A stretch of 64,000 bases of DNA from an uncultured Eubacterium sp. (GCA_946555345.1 CAMNSS010000015.1:23709-87708), one strand, 5' to 3'. Shown: positions 38,347 to 48,300, counted from the stretch's first letter. Notes: a model not told the origin generated them from the letters alone. Numbers and translations are program-made.

Positions 38347-38386
38347 TAGAATCATTTCATTGAATATATTCTATGAAATGATTCTA
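38347..38386. promoter_or_regulatory. 40-bp near-perfect palindrome, candidate TetR operator
   Basis: Arms TAGAATCATTTCAT (38347-38360) and ATGAAATGATTCTA (38373-38386) are exact complements, and the centre GAATATATTC is itself palindromic; only one T:T position breaks symmetry. It ends 17 bases before the -35 box of the tetR gene. Confidence 0.65.
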
Positions 38387-38403
38387 CCACAGATAATTAT
38401 CTA

Positions 38404-38432
38404 TTGCAATCCCAAATACGGTCGGTTAAAAT
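38404..38432 (+). promoter_or_regulatory. tetR promoter placing the start at the ATG
   Basis: TTGCAA (38404-38409), 17-base spacer, TAAAAT (38427-38432). Expected start at about 38439-38440 coincides with the ATG at 38440. Confidence 0.6.
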
Positions 38433-38439
38433 AAATCCC

Positions 38440-39018
38440 ATGAAGAAGAAACTGACAAACCGCGATAAACAGGCGCAAGCCACGAAAAAGAAAATCTACC
38501 AGGTCGGGATAAAGCTGATCCAAAAACACGGACTCGATGGCGTGAACGTGACGCAGATCGCCAAATCAGCGGGCGTTTCCGTCGGCACATTCTATCATTA
38601 CTACAACTCGAAGCTCGATTTATTCATGGATCTTTACCGCAAAGCCGACCAGTACTACGAAACAGAACTAGTGCATTCACTGAAAGGCTGCTCCTATCCG
38701 AAAAATGTCTACCGCTTTTTCGATGAATATGCTGAACTTGCGGTAGAAAACGGCGTACCGCTCACGCAAAAAATGTACGTTCCCGAAAACACGCTGTTCA
38801 CTGCCAGGACACAGGGAATGCACGCCGTGCTGGAAGCGCTCATCTGCGATGCGCAAGTCTGCGGGCTTTGCAAGTTAAAAGACACGCCGCAGGAAATCGA
38901 AAAGGAATTATTCCTCATCGCCCGCGGCGTGATATTTGACTGGGCGCTGTATGAAGGCAGTTATGATTTAAAGGAAAAAATGCAGAAGATGCTGGCGCTC
39001 TATTTGGAAAGCGCATAA
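38440..39018 (+). CDS. TetR-family transcriptional regulator
   Basis: 192 residues from ATG 38440. N-terminal helix-turn-helix: KKKIYQVGIKLIQKHGLDGV, then IAKSAGVSVGTFYHYYNSK. The C-terminal ligand domain is divergent. No Shine-Dalgarno sequence is present (AAATAAATCCC precedes the ATG), and the promoter predicts a leaderless mRNA; a TTG at 38404 would start within the -35 box. It probably controls the divergent enoate reductase and the neighbouring CoA ligase and hydratase genes through the palindrome upstream. Confidence 0.88.
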   Translation: MKKKLTNRDKQAQATKKKIYQVGIKLIQKHGLDGVNVTQIAKSAGVSVGTFYHYYNSKLDLFMDLYRKADQYYETELVHSLKGCSYPKNVYRFFDEYAELAVENGVPLTQKMYVPENTLFTARTQGMHAVLEALICDAQVCGLCKLKDTPQEIEKELFLIARGVIFDWALYEGSYDLKEKMQKMLALYLESA

Positions 39019-39317
39019 GGCGCTCGCTTGCGCCCTATTGAAAGTGCGCATGAATCACTAGCTTGCTACATCGCATCAAGCAAATCGATTGCACAAACGC
39101 TAATTGGCGGAAAGACCTACAAGGCACGTACTTGCTTCTACGTACCCGGCAATCGAGCTGGCGTCATGTTTTTTACCATATAGAAAACATCGCTGTAAAC
39201 CATATACAAAGCCTGCCGATGAAAAAGGATCGAAGAAGCTGGCTTCGTTCCTTCTATCAAGCAATACGCCAACATCATAAATGAACTTTATATTTCCAAT
39301 CAAATGAGGAGGCTTCT

Positions 39318-39746
39318 ATGTATTTTGACGATTTTAATGTTGGAGATATCTTCCCTATCAAACGCATCCAGATAAAAAAAGAGAAAATGACAGCGTTTGC
39401 AAAAGAATACGACCCCCAGCAGATCCATACCGATGAAGCATTCGGAAAAGAATCTAAATTCGGCCAGATTATCGCACCCGGAATCATGAGCTTCATGTCC
39501 GTCTGGGCTGAATTTGTCAAAAGCAATGTCATTACCGATCATTTCATTGCGGCGCAGAGCTTCAAAATCAACTGGCTTTCCCCGGTATTCGCCGATGATG
39601 TCTTAACCGGGCAGGCCATCATCAAAAAACTGACGCCCCGCAATCCGTATAACGGCATTGTCGATATCAATCTCATCATCTTTAACCAGGATGAAAAAAT
39701 GGTGATGGATACAGTCACGGAAGCCATACTTGCCCGCAGGCCATAG
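39318..39746 (+). CDS. MaoC-like (R)-enoyl-CoA hydratase
   Basis: 142 residues, single hot-dog domain. Signature FAKEYDPQQIHTDE carries the Asp and His of the hydratase dyad; FGQIIAPGIMSF follows. Hydrates 2-enoyl-CoA or dehydrates 3-hydroxyacyl-CoA. GAGGAGG stands 6 bases before the ATG. The 39019-39317 stretch upstream holds a GGCGC/GCGCC hairpin just after tetR and no gene I can support. Functionally matches the CoA ligase and enoate reductase. Confidence 0.87.
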   Translation: MYFDDFNVGDIFPIKRIQIKKEKMTAFAKEYDPQQIHTDEAFGKESKFGQIIAPGIMSFMSVWAEFVKSNVITDHFIAAQSFKINWLSPVFADDVLTGQAIIKKLTPRNPYNGIVDINLIIFNQDEKMVMDTVTEAILARRP

Positions 39747-39782
39747 GCATTGCCGGCAAAAATAACGGCAAAGCCTTACGCA

Positions 39783-40778
39783 TTACTTTCCATACCCTTC
39801 CAGAATCCCTTTTAAAAACGCCCGGTACTCGTTTTTCACCATCGCCGGACCATCAATATAGATCCCGCCTGAAAGACCTGTGACCCATCCGAAAAACTGC
39901 GGGCTGACGGATACGGTCACATTCACCCTGAAATGGCCAGCATCCTCCGGAATAATCATGACATCCTTGGAAAAGCGGTCGATGACCACCCCGACCAAAT
40001 GCTTCGCACATACTAAACTGACACTCACATCGTCCCCGCCATACATCCCGAAGGTTTTCTTGGAAAACGCCGCAAGGTCGAAATCTGCGAAACGCTCTTG
40101 TCCAAGCCGGCCTTCCGCTATGACCGCTGCATTTTTCATTTTATCCACACGGTAATGCTTGATCTTATCCGTTGCCTCCTCGTAAGCGATCAGATAATAA
40201 TTTTCATCATCCCATGTAAGCGCCCATGGACTAACAACATAATGCGCCCCCGCCCGCTTGGCAACGAGTTCCTTGTCCATGCTCCATTCAGTATATTGAA
40301 ATTTAATCTGCTGGTTCGTCAAAATCGCCGTATGAATCTGGTCTACATTAAAATAAATCGTTTCATTGCCCGTTTTGATCCTATTAAAGATTACGACATT
40401 CCGCTTTAGCTGCTTAGCGTCGTTTTCACTTGCCAGCCGCTCGATTTTTTCGATCAGTTCACCCGATTTCTTAGCCGTAATAAATTTCGACGCCTGCACT
40501 GCATCCACCAGCAGTTTCAGTTCAGGAAGCTCAAAATCCCGCGCGCCGATATAGTACCCAGGCTTGGTCCCGCCCTTTACCTGGACGATATCCAGCCCGA
40601 ACGCAGCAAGCGTTTCGATATCGCTATACACGGTCTTCCGATCCGCCGCAAGGCCATAACTGCTCAATGCTTTAACCAAGTCCGCCGCAGACATGACATG
40701 ATTTTCATCTGTCCGCTCCAACAAAATCTTCATGATATATAATGTTTTTAATTTTGTGTTTGAAATTGCCATGCGCAT
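39783..40778 (-). CDS. WYL-domain transcriptional regulator
   Basis: About 331 residues. N-terminal HTH_11-type winged helix (LYIMKILLERTDENHVMSAA, GLAADRKTVYSDIETLAAFG), then a WYL ligand-binding domain (HYVVSPWALTWDDENYYLIA, HYRVDKM) and the WCX C-terminal part. The start is uncertain: ATGs at 40778, 40772 and 40814 are possible and none has a strong binding site; I chose 40778. Tail-to-tail with the MaoC gene. Target genes are unknown. Confidence 0.85.
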   Translation of the reverse strand: MRMAISNTKLKTLYIMKILLERTDENHVMSAADLVKALSSYGLAADRKTVYSDIETLAAFGLDIVQVKGGTKPGYYIGARDFELPELKLLVDAVQASKFITAKKSGELIEKIERLASENDAKQLKRNVVIFNRIKTGNETIYFNVDQIHTAILTNQQIKFQYTEWSMDKELVAKRAGAHYVVSPWALTWDDENYYLIAYEEATDKIKHYRVDKMKNAAVIAEGRLGQERFADFDLAAFSKKTFGMYGGDDVSVSLVCAKHLVGVVIDRFSKDVMIIPEDAGHFRVNVTVSVSPQFFGWVTGLSGGIYIDGPAMVKNEYRAFLKGILEGYGK

Positions 40779-40988
40779 TCTTTCGCTGCCCTGGGGTTTC
40801 ATCGCCCGATGCATATTTCCCGGGAGCGGTCCTTTCGTTTGATTTCGCAATCGTTTCGTCTTGCGATCAGTTTACTATAAATGCGCGCCGCATGCAATCG
40901 CCCAATCCGCATCCCTGCATCGCCCTGTCCCATCATGCAATCCCCTAAGCCCTCCTCCGCACTACCCTGTCCCATCATGCGAGGCCGC

Positions 40989-41315
40989 TCAGCCCGCATC
41001 CCCGCAACGTTCATCCTCCTGCGCCATCTTCACCTTGCAGATTACGCCCGTCGGAAGCATATGCAAAACCTCGGCATCCGCTTCCTCACCGATTTTGTCG
41101 TAAAGCCGCCCTGCGCTCATGCTTTCTCCCAAAACCGTATACGGGCTGTTTGCAACGTATCCAATCCGGCCAAGCCCTTCCAGTTTCACCTCGATCGCCT
41201 CGCTATCGTATTCATTATCCGGCTCTTTTACGAGTTTCACCGACATACCCTTTTCGATAAAATCCATGCCGTAATAATGGTTCGTTCCTGTAATCGTGAT
41301 ATAAAATGTTTTCAT
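40989..41315 (-). CDS. HIRAN-domain protein
   Basis: 108 residues. Single HIRAN domain (TGTNHYYGMDFIEKG, KEPDNEYDSEAIEV, GRIGYVANSPYTV), a fold that in helicases binds 3' single-stranded DNA ends; standalone versions are common in Clostridia and uncharacterised. AGGAG lies 7 bases before ATG 41315. It follows the 33-residue small gene by 20 bases, so they are likely cotranscribed. Downstream of it a CCCTGTCCCATCATGC motif occurs twice. Confidence 0.88.
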   Translation of the reverse strand: MKTFYITITGTNHYYGMDFIEKGMSVKLVKEPDNEYDSEAIEVKLEGLGRIGYVANSPYTVLGESMSAGRLYDKIGEEADAEVLHMLPTGVICKVKMAQEDERCGDAG

Positions 41316-41335
41316 TTGCGTTCTCCTTTCCAAAT

Positions 41336-41437
41336 TTACGCTTCCATATAATCCAAGTAATCCGTTTCGCTGGCAAACAGCATATACGCCCCGTTTACAT
41401 ATCCCATATACCCTTCATAAGTAAAATATCCGCTCAT
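41336..41437 (-). CDS. 33-residue aromatic-rich small protein
   Basis: Begins MSGYFTYEGYMGYVNGAYML and ends ETDYLDYMEA; seven Tyr, acidic, no membrane segment. GAAAGGAGG stands 5 bases before the ATG, one of the best sites in the window. It lies directly upstream of the HIRAN gene on the same strand. The frame is short enough to be missed by gene callers. Function unknown; a small partner of the HIRAN protein is a guess. Confidence 0.7.
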   Translation of the reverse strand: MSGYFTYEGYMGYVNGAYMLFASETDYLDYMEA

Positions 41438-41568
41438 TTTTGCCTCCTTTCAAACGCAATACGATTTGTTTTGGCGTCTTCTCCCTGCACTTTTATCGTA
41501 TTTCCATTTGATATTCCCTATTATCCACATACCACTGTCCAAAAATCTCCCCAGTGAAATTTTTTTTC

Positions 41569-41594
41569 AAAAAAAAATGAGCCTTATCGGCTCA
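41569..41594 (-). terminator. Terminator downstream of the type I restriction operon
   Basis: TGAGCC-TTATC-GGCTCA (41578-41594) followed on the minus strand by nine T. A second hairpin (AAGGAAA/TTTCCTT) lies at about 41620-41640. 41640-41765 is AT-rich with no gene I can support. Confidence 0.85.
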
Positions 41595-41765
41595 TGATCG
41601 ATATAAATAAAAGGAAACCTCGGGGATTTCCTTAGAATAAATTAAACTTTGCGCTTGTAAATTAAAAAATCTGCCAAATTATGATTATTTCTTCGCCTCG
41701 CAAATATAAGCGCTGATTGTATCTGCGGGGATTGCATAATCATATAGGCCTCGTATTAAATTACA

Positions 41766-44700
41766 CTATTCATGTTTTTTGCTATCTTCTCCATAGGATA
41801 TCGGTGTTTCCGCCACCATAGGCAAATCCTGCGGCATATCATATGCATACACCCCAGGCGTTTCCGAAACCTTAGCCGCTTTCTTCCGCATTTCCCGATA
41901 CGCAACTTCTGCCAGCGCACGCATAACCGCATTATATTTAGCCGTATCTTCAAATAAACTTTGATACGATTCCTGCGCCTCCATATAGCCATCCTGCGCC
42001 GCCACATCAAACGCTTTGGGAAAAATGCTTTCAACAAAAATCTTCGGATCAGAAGATTGCGCCATTTTTTTCAACTTCTTATCGGAAAACAACTTATCCC
42101 GGAGCGCTAACAAAATAACTTTATCCCCCTCTGTAAAATGCCCCTTAAATTTCTCATTAATTTTCGCGATCACCTCATCCAACGGCGTTTTTTCATCCAT
42201 CCCCTTGATGCCTTTGTGCTTTGCCGGAACATATACGGTTTTTGCTTCATCCAAAGCAATTTCACCCTGAAATGTCTTTTGCAGTTTATAATATTCCAGT
42301 TTCAGCTTACCCTCCAAGTCAATCAACTCCACAGGGTTTTTCGGCAATATCCCAATCAAATAAGAACAGAATACATACTCCTTCTGCAGCTCTTTATCAA
42401 ACATTCTCAATATCTGCGATATATAACTATACCATTTAATCAAATTCCGTACCTGTCTGCGGAATTGGTATCTTTCATTCTGCGTCTTTTTATTATAACG
42501 GTTAGAAATAGGAAGTAAAATACTGCTCATTCGCCCCATTGCCTTGTCATCCTGCCTGCCTTTTTTGTAATACTCGTCTGTAAAAGCTTTAATATCCTCA
42601 TCCGAGTAAATACCATACGCCCGCAATTCTCTCTGTGTCTGATACAATAAGTCTGTGTTTACTTCTTCCTGTAGGAATGTTTCCTGATAAAATGGCTGAA
42701 ATGCTTCCTTTATATCCTCCGCCTTATTTACAAAATCTAATACAAAAGTATCTGTCTTGCCCTCGCAAGTGCGATTCAGACGGGATAAAGTCTGTACTGC
42801 TTTCACATTCTTTAACTTCTTGTCCACAATCATCGTATGTAAAAGTGGCTCATCAAACCCTGTCTGATATTTTTCCGCTACAATCAGCACATTAAAATTG
42901 TCATGGAACTCCGCTTTCGTCTGGTTCTCCGAAATATGAGAACCGTCTTTACGTACATTCAGCTTTGATTCCGTGTATTCTTCGCCCTTGTCATCAATCG
43001 CACCGGAAAAAGCTACCAGAATATCGATATCATCATATTTCTTTTCTTCGATGTACCGTTTGATTTCGTGATAATAGCGGACAGCCGCCAGCCTGGATGA
43101 TGTAATCACCATCATCTTTCCTTTGCCATCAATCTTATGCCTCGTGGTATCCCGGAATGTCTCCACAATAATCTGCGATTTCTGGCTGATGTTATACGGG
43201 TGCAATTCCTGATATTTGCGGATGGCCTTTGCCGCCCTGCTGGAAGGAACATCCGGGTTATCGGTCATGGTCTTTGCAATTCGGAAACAGGTATTGTAGG
43301 TCATGTAATTCTGAAGGACGTCAAGAATAAACTTCTCCTCAATCGCCTGCCTCATGCTATATACATGAAACGGATGGAAAGAGCCGTCCTCTTGTTCCTT
43401 CCCAAACATTTCCAGCGTGGTCGCCTTTGGCGTAGCAGTAAACGCAAAAAAGGACAAATTCTTATGCTTGCCCTGCGCAATCATTTCTTTTACAAGTCTG
43501 TCCTCCAGGTCAACTTCTTCCTCTGCCAATCCTTCACGCTCTGCATACTCCCGCAAAGCTTCTTCCGTATCTGCCAGCGCAGTCTTCAATTTAAGCGCCG
43601 AACTGCCTGTCTGGGAAGAATGCGCCTCATCCACAATTACAGCAAAGCATCTGCCATTTGCCTGATCCACTTCCGTATAAATCACTGGAAATTTCTGTAG
43701 CGTCGTAACAATAATGCGCACGCCGTCATTGAGCGCATTTTTCAAATCCTGGGAATTTTTATCTTCTCCTATGGTTTCTATCGCCCCTAACTTATGGTCA
43801 AATCCCGAAATTGTTTCCTGAAGCTGTGCGTCTAATACCGTGCGGTCTGTCACGACGATCACACTGGAAAATACCGGCTTGTTGCTTCCGTCAAAAAGTG
43901 AGGCAAGGCGGTATGCCGTCCACGCAATCGAATTGGATTTACCGGAACCTGCGCTATGCTGAATCAGATAATGCTTGCCTGCACCATTTTCCCGTACATC
44001 CGCCACAAGCTTCCGAACAACATCTAACTGATGATAGCGGGGAAATATCAATGTTTTCTTTTTCTGCAAATTGATAAACTTCTGGACAATATCCAGCATA
44101 CTGTCTTTCTGGAATACATTTTCCCAAAGATATGCCGTAGGATATCCGTTCGGATTGGGTGGATTCCCGGCGCCACCATCAACCCCCGCCCCATTAGAGC
44201 CTTGATTAAAAGGCAAAAAACCGGTATCTCTCCCTGCCAGTTTCGTTGTCATCCAGACTTCTGTATGATCTACGCAGAAATACGCCAAAATCCGCTTATT
44301 AAATTGAAAGCATATCTCTCTTGGGTCTCTGTCATACATCCATTGAGCCTTGGCATGATCCACATTCTGCCCTGTGTACTGGTTTTTTAGTTCAAAAGCA
44401 AACACTGGAATACCATTCACTACAAGTACCATATCCACGGACTTTTTCGTATCCGCAGAATAATACCATTGCCGATAGCACTCGACTTCATTTTCCGCAT
44501 GCTGAATCCCTGCCGTATCGTTCAACGCAGATTCCGGTTTAAAATAGCAGACTTTAAAAGTGATGCCTCTATGCTTAAATCCGTTTCGCAAGACATACAG
44601 CACGCCATCCATATCGCAGGCATTGTGAAAAGCAACACAAAATTTTCGCACAGGATCTATGGCATTCTGCCGTTCAAACGCCGCCCACTCCCTCGACTGG

Positions 44701-44852
44701 GTACGCTGGATAAAGGAAACCAGTTTATCCGGATATAAGCCCAATTTCGGACTATACGTTCCGTTTCCCTTTGCATATCCGCCTTCGGAGGATATGAGAA
44801 AGGTCTCAATGTCCGATTCAAACTGCTGTTCTGTGGTAACTGTTATGCCCAT
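41766..44852 (-). CDS. hsdR: Type I restriction enzyme, R subunit
   Basis: 1,028 residues. N-terminal nuclease region with the ELK of [12 protein letters not shown], then a superfamily 2 translocase: Walker [18 protein letters not shown] box [12 protein letters not shown], motif [15 protein letters not shown] and motif [17 protein letters not shown]. Cuts foreign DNA after ATP-driven translocation as part of an HsdR2M2S1 complex. Start ATG 44852 has GGAGG 6 bases upstream. Third gene of the operon; richer in A+T than the flanking core genes. Confidence 0.95.
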   Translation of the reverse strand: MGITVTTEQQFESDIETFLISSEGGYAKGNGTYSPKLGLYPDKLVSFIQRTQSREWAAFERQNAIDPVRKFCVAFHNACDMDGVLYVLRNGFKHRGITFKVCYFKPESALNDTAGIQHAENEVECYRQWYYSADTKKSVDMVLVVNGIPVFAFELKNQYTGQNVDHAKAQWMYDRDPREICFQFNKRILAYFCVDHTEVWMTTKLAGRDTGFLPFNQGSNGAGVDGGAGNPPNPNGYPTAYLWENVFQKDSMLDIVQKFINLQKKKTLIFPRYHQLDVVRKLVADVRENGAGKHYLIQHSAGSGKSNSIAWTAYRLASLFDGSNKPVFSSVIVVTDRTVLDAQLQETISGFDHKLGAIETIGEDKNSQDLKNALNDGVRIIVTTLQKFPVIYTEVDQANGRCFAVIVDEAHSSQTGSSALKLKTALADTEEALREYAEREGLAEEEVDLEDRLVKEMIAQGKHKNLSFFAFTATPKATTLEMFGKEQEDGSFHPFHVYSMRQAIEEKFILDVLQNYMTYNTCFRIAKTMTDNPDVPSSRAAKAIRKYQELHPYNISQKSQIIVETFRDTTRHKIDGKGKMMVITSSRLAAVRYYHEIKRYIEEKKYDDIDILVAFSGAIDDKGEEYTESKLNVRKDGSHISENQTKAEFHDNFNVLIVAEKYQTGFDEPLLHTMIVDKKLKNVKAVQTLSRLNRTCEGKTDTFVLDFVNKAEDIKEAFQPFYQETFLQEEVNTDLLYQTQRELRAYGIYSDEDIKAFTDEYYKKGRQDDKAMGRMSSILLPISNRYNKKTQNERYQFRRQVRNLIKWYSYISQILRMFDKELQKEYVFCSYLIGILPKNPVELIDLEGKLKLEYYKLQKTFQGEIALDEAKTVYVPAKHKGIKGMDEKTPLDEVIAKINEKFKGHFTEGDKVILLALRDKLFSDKKLKKMAQSSDPKIFVESIFPKAFDVAAQDGYMEAQESYQSLFEDTAKYNAVMRALAEVAYREMRKKAAKVSETPGVYAYDMPQDLPMVAETPISYGEDSKKHE

Positions 44853-44920
44853 GATTTTCCTCCGCAAATCGCTTTGAAAAAGAATTGCTACATATAGCGA
44901 CTTTTCCTCTTAAATCTATT

Positions 44921-46213
44921 TTAATCAGTTGACTCACAAGGCGCTTCCTTTTTTCCTGTGACATATTCGTAAATAAGAGATTTTTTGTAATTCTCTATCT
45001 CGGAAAGATATTGCTCTTTCTTGGCAATCAGTTCATCTATTGCTAAGCATTTTTGGTCAAGGCAACTTGCGATCTCCTTCTGTTCTTCATAACCCGGCAC
45101 AGCGATAGAAAAATTCAGGAACTTATCTGCCTGCAGTCTCCATCTGCCTAATCCGCTTACGCCTTGCCCTAATCCATGAAAAATACGGTTCGTATAACAC
45201 ATCTGCATTAAATATAGATAATATTGGCTGCAATAGTTATCCTTGTCAATTAATCCAAACACCCTATAATCGGGGCTTGTTACGCCTTCATATTTGGAAA
45301 CATCCACCCATCCAGTCAGTAAATCCATATGGTTCATTGCAAAATCGCCTATATGCACCAGTTGGTAATTACTATAGTTTTCAGCTAACTGGCCTTCATT
45401 CCTCGATAAATCCTTTGGCTTAATTCCTTTTTGTGTTATCGATAACACCGTATGCCCTTCTTCTCCAGCAATATCTTTCTGAATTTTAAAAATATATTTA
45501 ACCTTTCTCATTCTCCAATCGCTAGGAATCTGTCCGAACCATGTGCTTTGGCTGTCTTTCATTTCCCTGTTCCCTCTTACGCCTTTGGTAACAGCCTGCG
45601 TAATGACAGCTTGCTTTAGCTTTTTGTATTCGTCTATGCTTGCACGGGTTTTGTTCAATATATTATCAAGTTCTGCGCACTGAATATTTAAAAAATGAGC
45701 AATTTCTTTCTGCTTCTGGTTATTAGGAAAAGGAATTTTAAATCCAACCACAACGCTGGCGTTTATTGCTGGATAGCTTATTCCTGTTGAGTATGCTTCA
45801 ACCATACAAATAAATGATTCTGATAATATTGCGTATCTCAAATACTCGTAATTTATTTTTTTTGCACGTATTACTACAAATCCAGTTGATGCAATTTGCA
45901 TATTTGCACTATCTTGTATAGTTGCTACCGCTCTAAGGTATGTCCTTACCGTTGATACAATTATATCATTCTTTTTCACTATTCTTCTTGCCCTAGACGG
46001 TGCATTTTTATATTTCATATGTTCAACTTGAGTTACACCTTTTCCATATTCAACAGAACCAATCTCAATATAATCAAACCCATATTCTGAATTAGTATTT
46101 TCACTGAGTGTTTCATCATTATATGACGCAATATATTTAATCGGCACCAACTTCCACTCTTTCGGTATCTCCCCAATCCACGCAATCCCGCTATCCTTCA
46201 TCTCCCTAGCCAT
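44921..46213 (-). CDS. hsdS: Type I restriction specificity subunit
   Basis: 430 residues. Two target-recognition domains, each opening with a similar block (SGIAWIGEIPKEWKLVPIKY and STWFGQIPSDWRMRKVKY) and each followed by a coiled-coil spacer (KEIAHFLNIQCAELDNIL; KEIASCLDQKCLAIDELI). Determines the bipartite DNA site recognised by the methylase and nuclease. Starts 2 bases after the hsdM stop. No second specificity gene or inverted repeats for phase variation are visible. Confidence 0.94.
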   Translation of the reverse strand: MAREMKDSGIAWIGEIPKEWKLVPIKYIASYNDETLSENTNSEYGFDYIEIGSVEYGKGVTQVEHMKYKNAPSRARRIVKKNDIIVSTVRTYLRAVATIQDSANMQIASTGFVVIRAKKINYEYLRYAILSESFICMVEAYSTGISYPAINASVVVGFKIPFPNNQKQKEIAHFLNIQCAELDNILNKTRASIDEYKKLKQAVITQAVTKGVRGNREMKDSQSTWFGQIPSDWRMRKVKYIFKIQKDIAGEEGHTVLSITQKGIKPKDLSRNEGQLAENYSNYQLVHIGDFAMNHMDLLTGWVDVSKYEGVTSPDYRVFGLIDKDNYCSQYYLYLMQMCYTNRIFHGLGQGVSGLGRWRLQADKFLNFSIAVPGYEEQKEIASCLDQKCLAIDELIAKKEQYLSEIENYKKSLIYEYVTGKKEAPCESTD

Positions 46214-46215
46214 GC

Positions 46216-47973
46216 TTATTTCTCCTCCGCAAACAGCTTTTCCAAAGAAGCAGAAATATCAGCCTCCAGCACATGAATCCGCGCCACGATATCCTCCACC
46301 TTTTCCGGCGCCTGGTACTCATAAAAATACCGTGTCATAGGGATCTCATACCCTGCCTTCGTCTTCTTCTTGTCAATCCACGCATCTTCCGCATAGGGCA
46401 GCACTTCTCTCTCAAAGTACCTGTCAATATCCTGCGTAAGTGGTACATTCTCCGTATCACGCAGGCTGGCATCTGCGACAGGCTTTCCCTTTTTCAGGAC
46501 AATTTCCCCGTTCTCATCCCGCTGTGGCCTTTCCACCACAATTTTGTTGTATCCAAACGCTACCGTTTCAAATATTTTACTCTCGCAATAAATTCCGCTC
46601 TTATCCCCATACACAGCGCAGTTTTCAAAAGAACCGTAAGCCTTTACAATCAACTCCCGGCACTGATCCGTAATATCGTTTCGTTTCGTTCCAATGCCCT
46701 TTCGCCTTGCCTCATAACAATGTGAGGCATCTATAAGCTGCACTTTTCCTTCCCGATATGCCGGTTTATTTTTAGAACATATCCAAATATAGGTACTGAT
46801 CCCTGTATTCATGAACATATCCGTAGAAAGCTGCACGATTGCATCCAGCCAGTCATTTTCCAAAATATATCTTCTAATCTCTGAAGAACCGCTCCCGGCA
46901 TCCCCTGAAAACAGCGGAGAACCGTTTTGTATAATTGCCATTTTCCCATTCGGCGCAAGCTTGGAAAGCCCATTTAATACAAACAACTGCTGCCCGTCGC
47001 TGATTTTGGGAAGCCCCGGGGCAAACCTGCCCTGCTCCCCCCTTGCCGCTTCTTCCTTCACCTTTTTCTGTTCGCGTTTCCAGTCAATCCCAAAAGGCGG
47101 GTTAGAAATACAATAGTCAAAAGAAAAACCTTCAAACTGATCATCTGACAAGGTATCTCCAAACCGCATATTATCGGGATCTCCTCCGCGAATCATCATA
47201 TCTGCCTTGGCTATCGCATATGTAGAAGGATTAAACTCCTGGCCAAAGCAAGTAACTTCTATATCGCTGTTCAAATCATGGATTCTCTCCTCCATGCAGG
47301 AAAGCATCTGGGATGTTCCCATCGCCATATCGTAAACTGTCATTCCGCCTGTATCCAAATCGGCATCCGCAAGCAGCAAATCCGTCATCAGGTAAATAAT
47401 ATCCCTGCTGGTAAAATGCGCTCCTGCTTCTTCTCCAAAGGACTCCGAAAAGCGGCGCACTAAATCTTCAAAAATATAACCGCAATCCACAGCGCTGATT
47501 TTATCAGCGCCCAAATATCCTTTTTCAGAATGAAACTCTTTAATAACCAGATACAGCGTATTGCTCTCCACCATTCTTTTGATGATATTATCAAAGTCAA
47601 ACTTGGAAAGAACATCCTGCGCATTTGCAGAAAAACCGACCAAATAATCCTTAAAATTTACTTCTATGTTATCGGGATCAGCTAAAAGCGTTTCAAATGT
47701 AAATTTGCTTGTATTGTAAAACTGATAACCGGACGCTCTTGTCAGAAAGCCATCAATGACTGCCAAATGCTTCACTTTCTCATATTGCGCAAGCACGTTA
47801 CCATGAGTAGGCAATAAGCAATCATGAAATCTCTTAACCACTGTCATCGGCAGAATAACAAGACCGTATTCATGCGGTTTAAACGGCCCGCGAAGCATAT
47901 CCGCCACATTCCAAATTACAGTCGCTTTTTCCGCTATATTGGTTCCAACATCACTGATTCTATTGTTGCTCAT
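46216..47973 (-). CDS. hsdM: Type I DNA adenine methyltransferase subunit
   Basis: 585 residues. N-6 adenine methylase: catalytic motif IV SNPPFGIDW and the family block GDAGSGSSEIRRYIL. Motif I reads VYDMAMGTSQML rather than the usual DPxCGxGxx, which I believe is a branch feature rather than a defect. GGAGG about 11 bases upstream of the ATG is its ribosome binding site; the ATG overlaps the stop of an ATPase remnant. Protects host DNA and, with HsdS and HsdR, forms the restriction complex. Confidence 0.94.
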   Translation of the reverse strand: MSNNRISDVGTNIAEKATVIWNVADMLRGPFKPHEYGLVILPMTVVKRFHDCLLPTHGNVLAQYEKVKHLAVIDGFLTRASGYQFYNTSKFTFETLLADPDNIEVNFKDYLVGFSANAQDVLSKFDFDNIIKRMVESNTLYLVIKEFHSEKGYLGADKISAVDCGYIFEDLVRRFSESFGEEAGAHFTSRDIIYLMTDLLLADADLDTGGMTVYDMAMGTSQMLSCMEERIHDLNSDIEVTCFGQEFNPSTYAIAKADMMIRGGDPDNMRFGDTLSDDQFEGFSFDYCISNPPFGIDWKREQKKVKEEAARGEQGRFAPGLPKISDGQQLFVLNGLSKLAPNGKMAIIQNGSPLFSGDAGSGSSEIRRYILENDWLDAIVQLSTDMFMNTGISTYIWICSKNKPAYREGKVQLIDASHCYEARRKGIGTKRNDITDQCRELIVKAYGSFENCAVYGDKSGIYCESKIFETVAFGYNKIVVERPQRDENGEIVLKKGKPVADASLRDTENVPLTQDIDRYFEREVLPYAEDAWIDKKKTKAGYEIPMTRYFYEYQAPEKVEDIVARIHVLEADISASLEKLFAEEK

Positions 47974-48056
47974 TTATACCAGTTTCCTCCTGTGTTAAAT
48001 CCGTAAGCGATCGCAATCGCTTCCAGCAAAGTGAATTTACCGCTGCCGTATACCCC
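47970..48056 (-). pseudogene. Remnant of a AAA/RecF-like ATPase Walker A region
   Basis: One frame reads GVYGSGKFTLLEAIAIAYGF, a slightly altered P-loop of the GENGSGKSTLLEAIA type, preceded by an in-frame stop and ending at a TGA that overlaps the hsdM ATG. Only about 28 codons survive. It shows that another gene once lay upstream of hsdM. Confidence 0.6.
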
Positions 48057-48068
48057 TCATAACAGTAG

Positions 48069-48300
48069 CTAGCTATAGTCAATGCCTTTCACTGGACTAT
48101 GCTCCACCGCAAGCAAATAACCATCTTTATCAACCTTGCTCAGTCAATGATTTTTTGCAGTCCCGCTTTGAACATAAGGTTAAGCCAAATGCGGATGCTA
48201 CGCCTATTTCCGTTATTTCCAAATCATCTTCGATGATAAACAGAGCAACATTAATTTGATTATCTCTGCAATAGAAATGAACCGCATCATATGTTGTCAT
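48069..48300 (-). pseudogene. Frameshifted remnant of an unknown protein
   Basis: Frame one, 56 codons from ATG 48300, includes TTYDAVHFYCRDNQINVALF and IEDDLEITEIGVASAFGL, ending at TGA 48130. A second frame continues with protein-like DKDGYLLAVEHSPVKGIDYS to TAG 48069. The two overlap, so a single frameshift would join them to about 75 codons. No ribosome binding site. Not recognised. Confidence 0.45.

Noticed and set aside
40900..40988. Repeated CCCTGTCCCATCATGC motif
   Set aside because: Only two copies and no sign of structure or regulation; probably a small local duplication.
41640..41765. In-frame continuation of hsdR past its TAG (about 23 codons)
   Set aside because: Too short to show a nonsense mutation, and HsdR already has a normal length and C-terminus.
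46216..47973. HsdM as an inactive methylase because of its odd motif I
   Set aside because: The catalytic SNPPFG motif is intact, and I recall the same motif I variant in related HsdM proteins.
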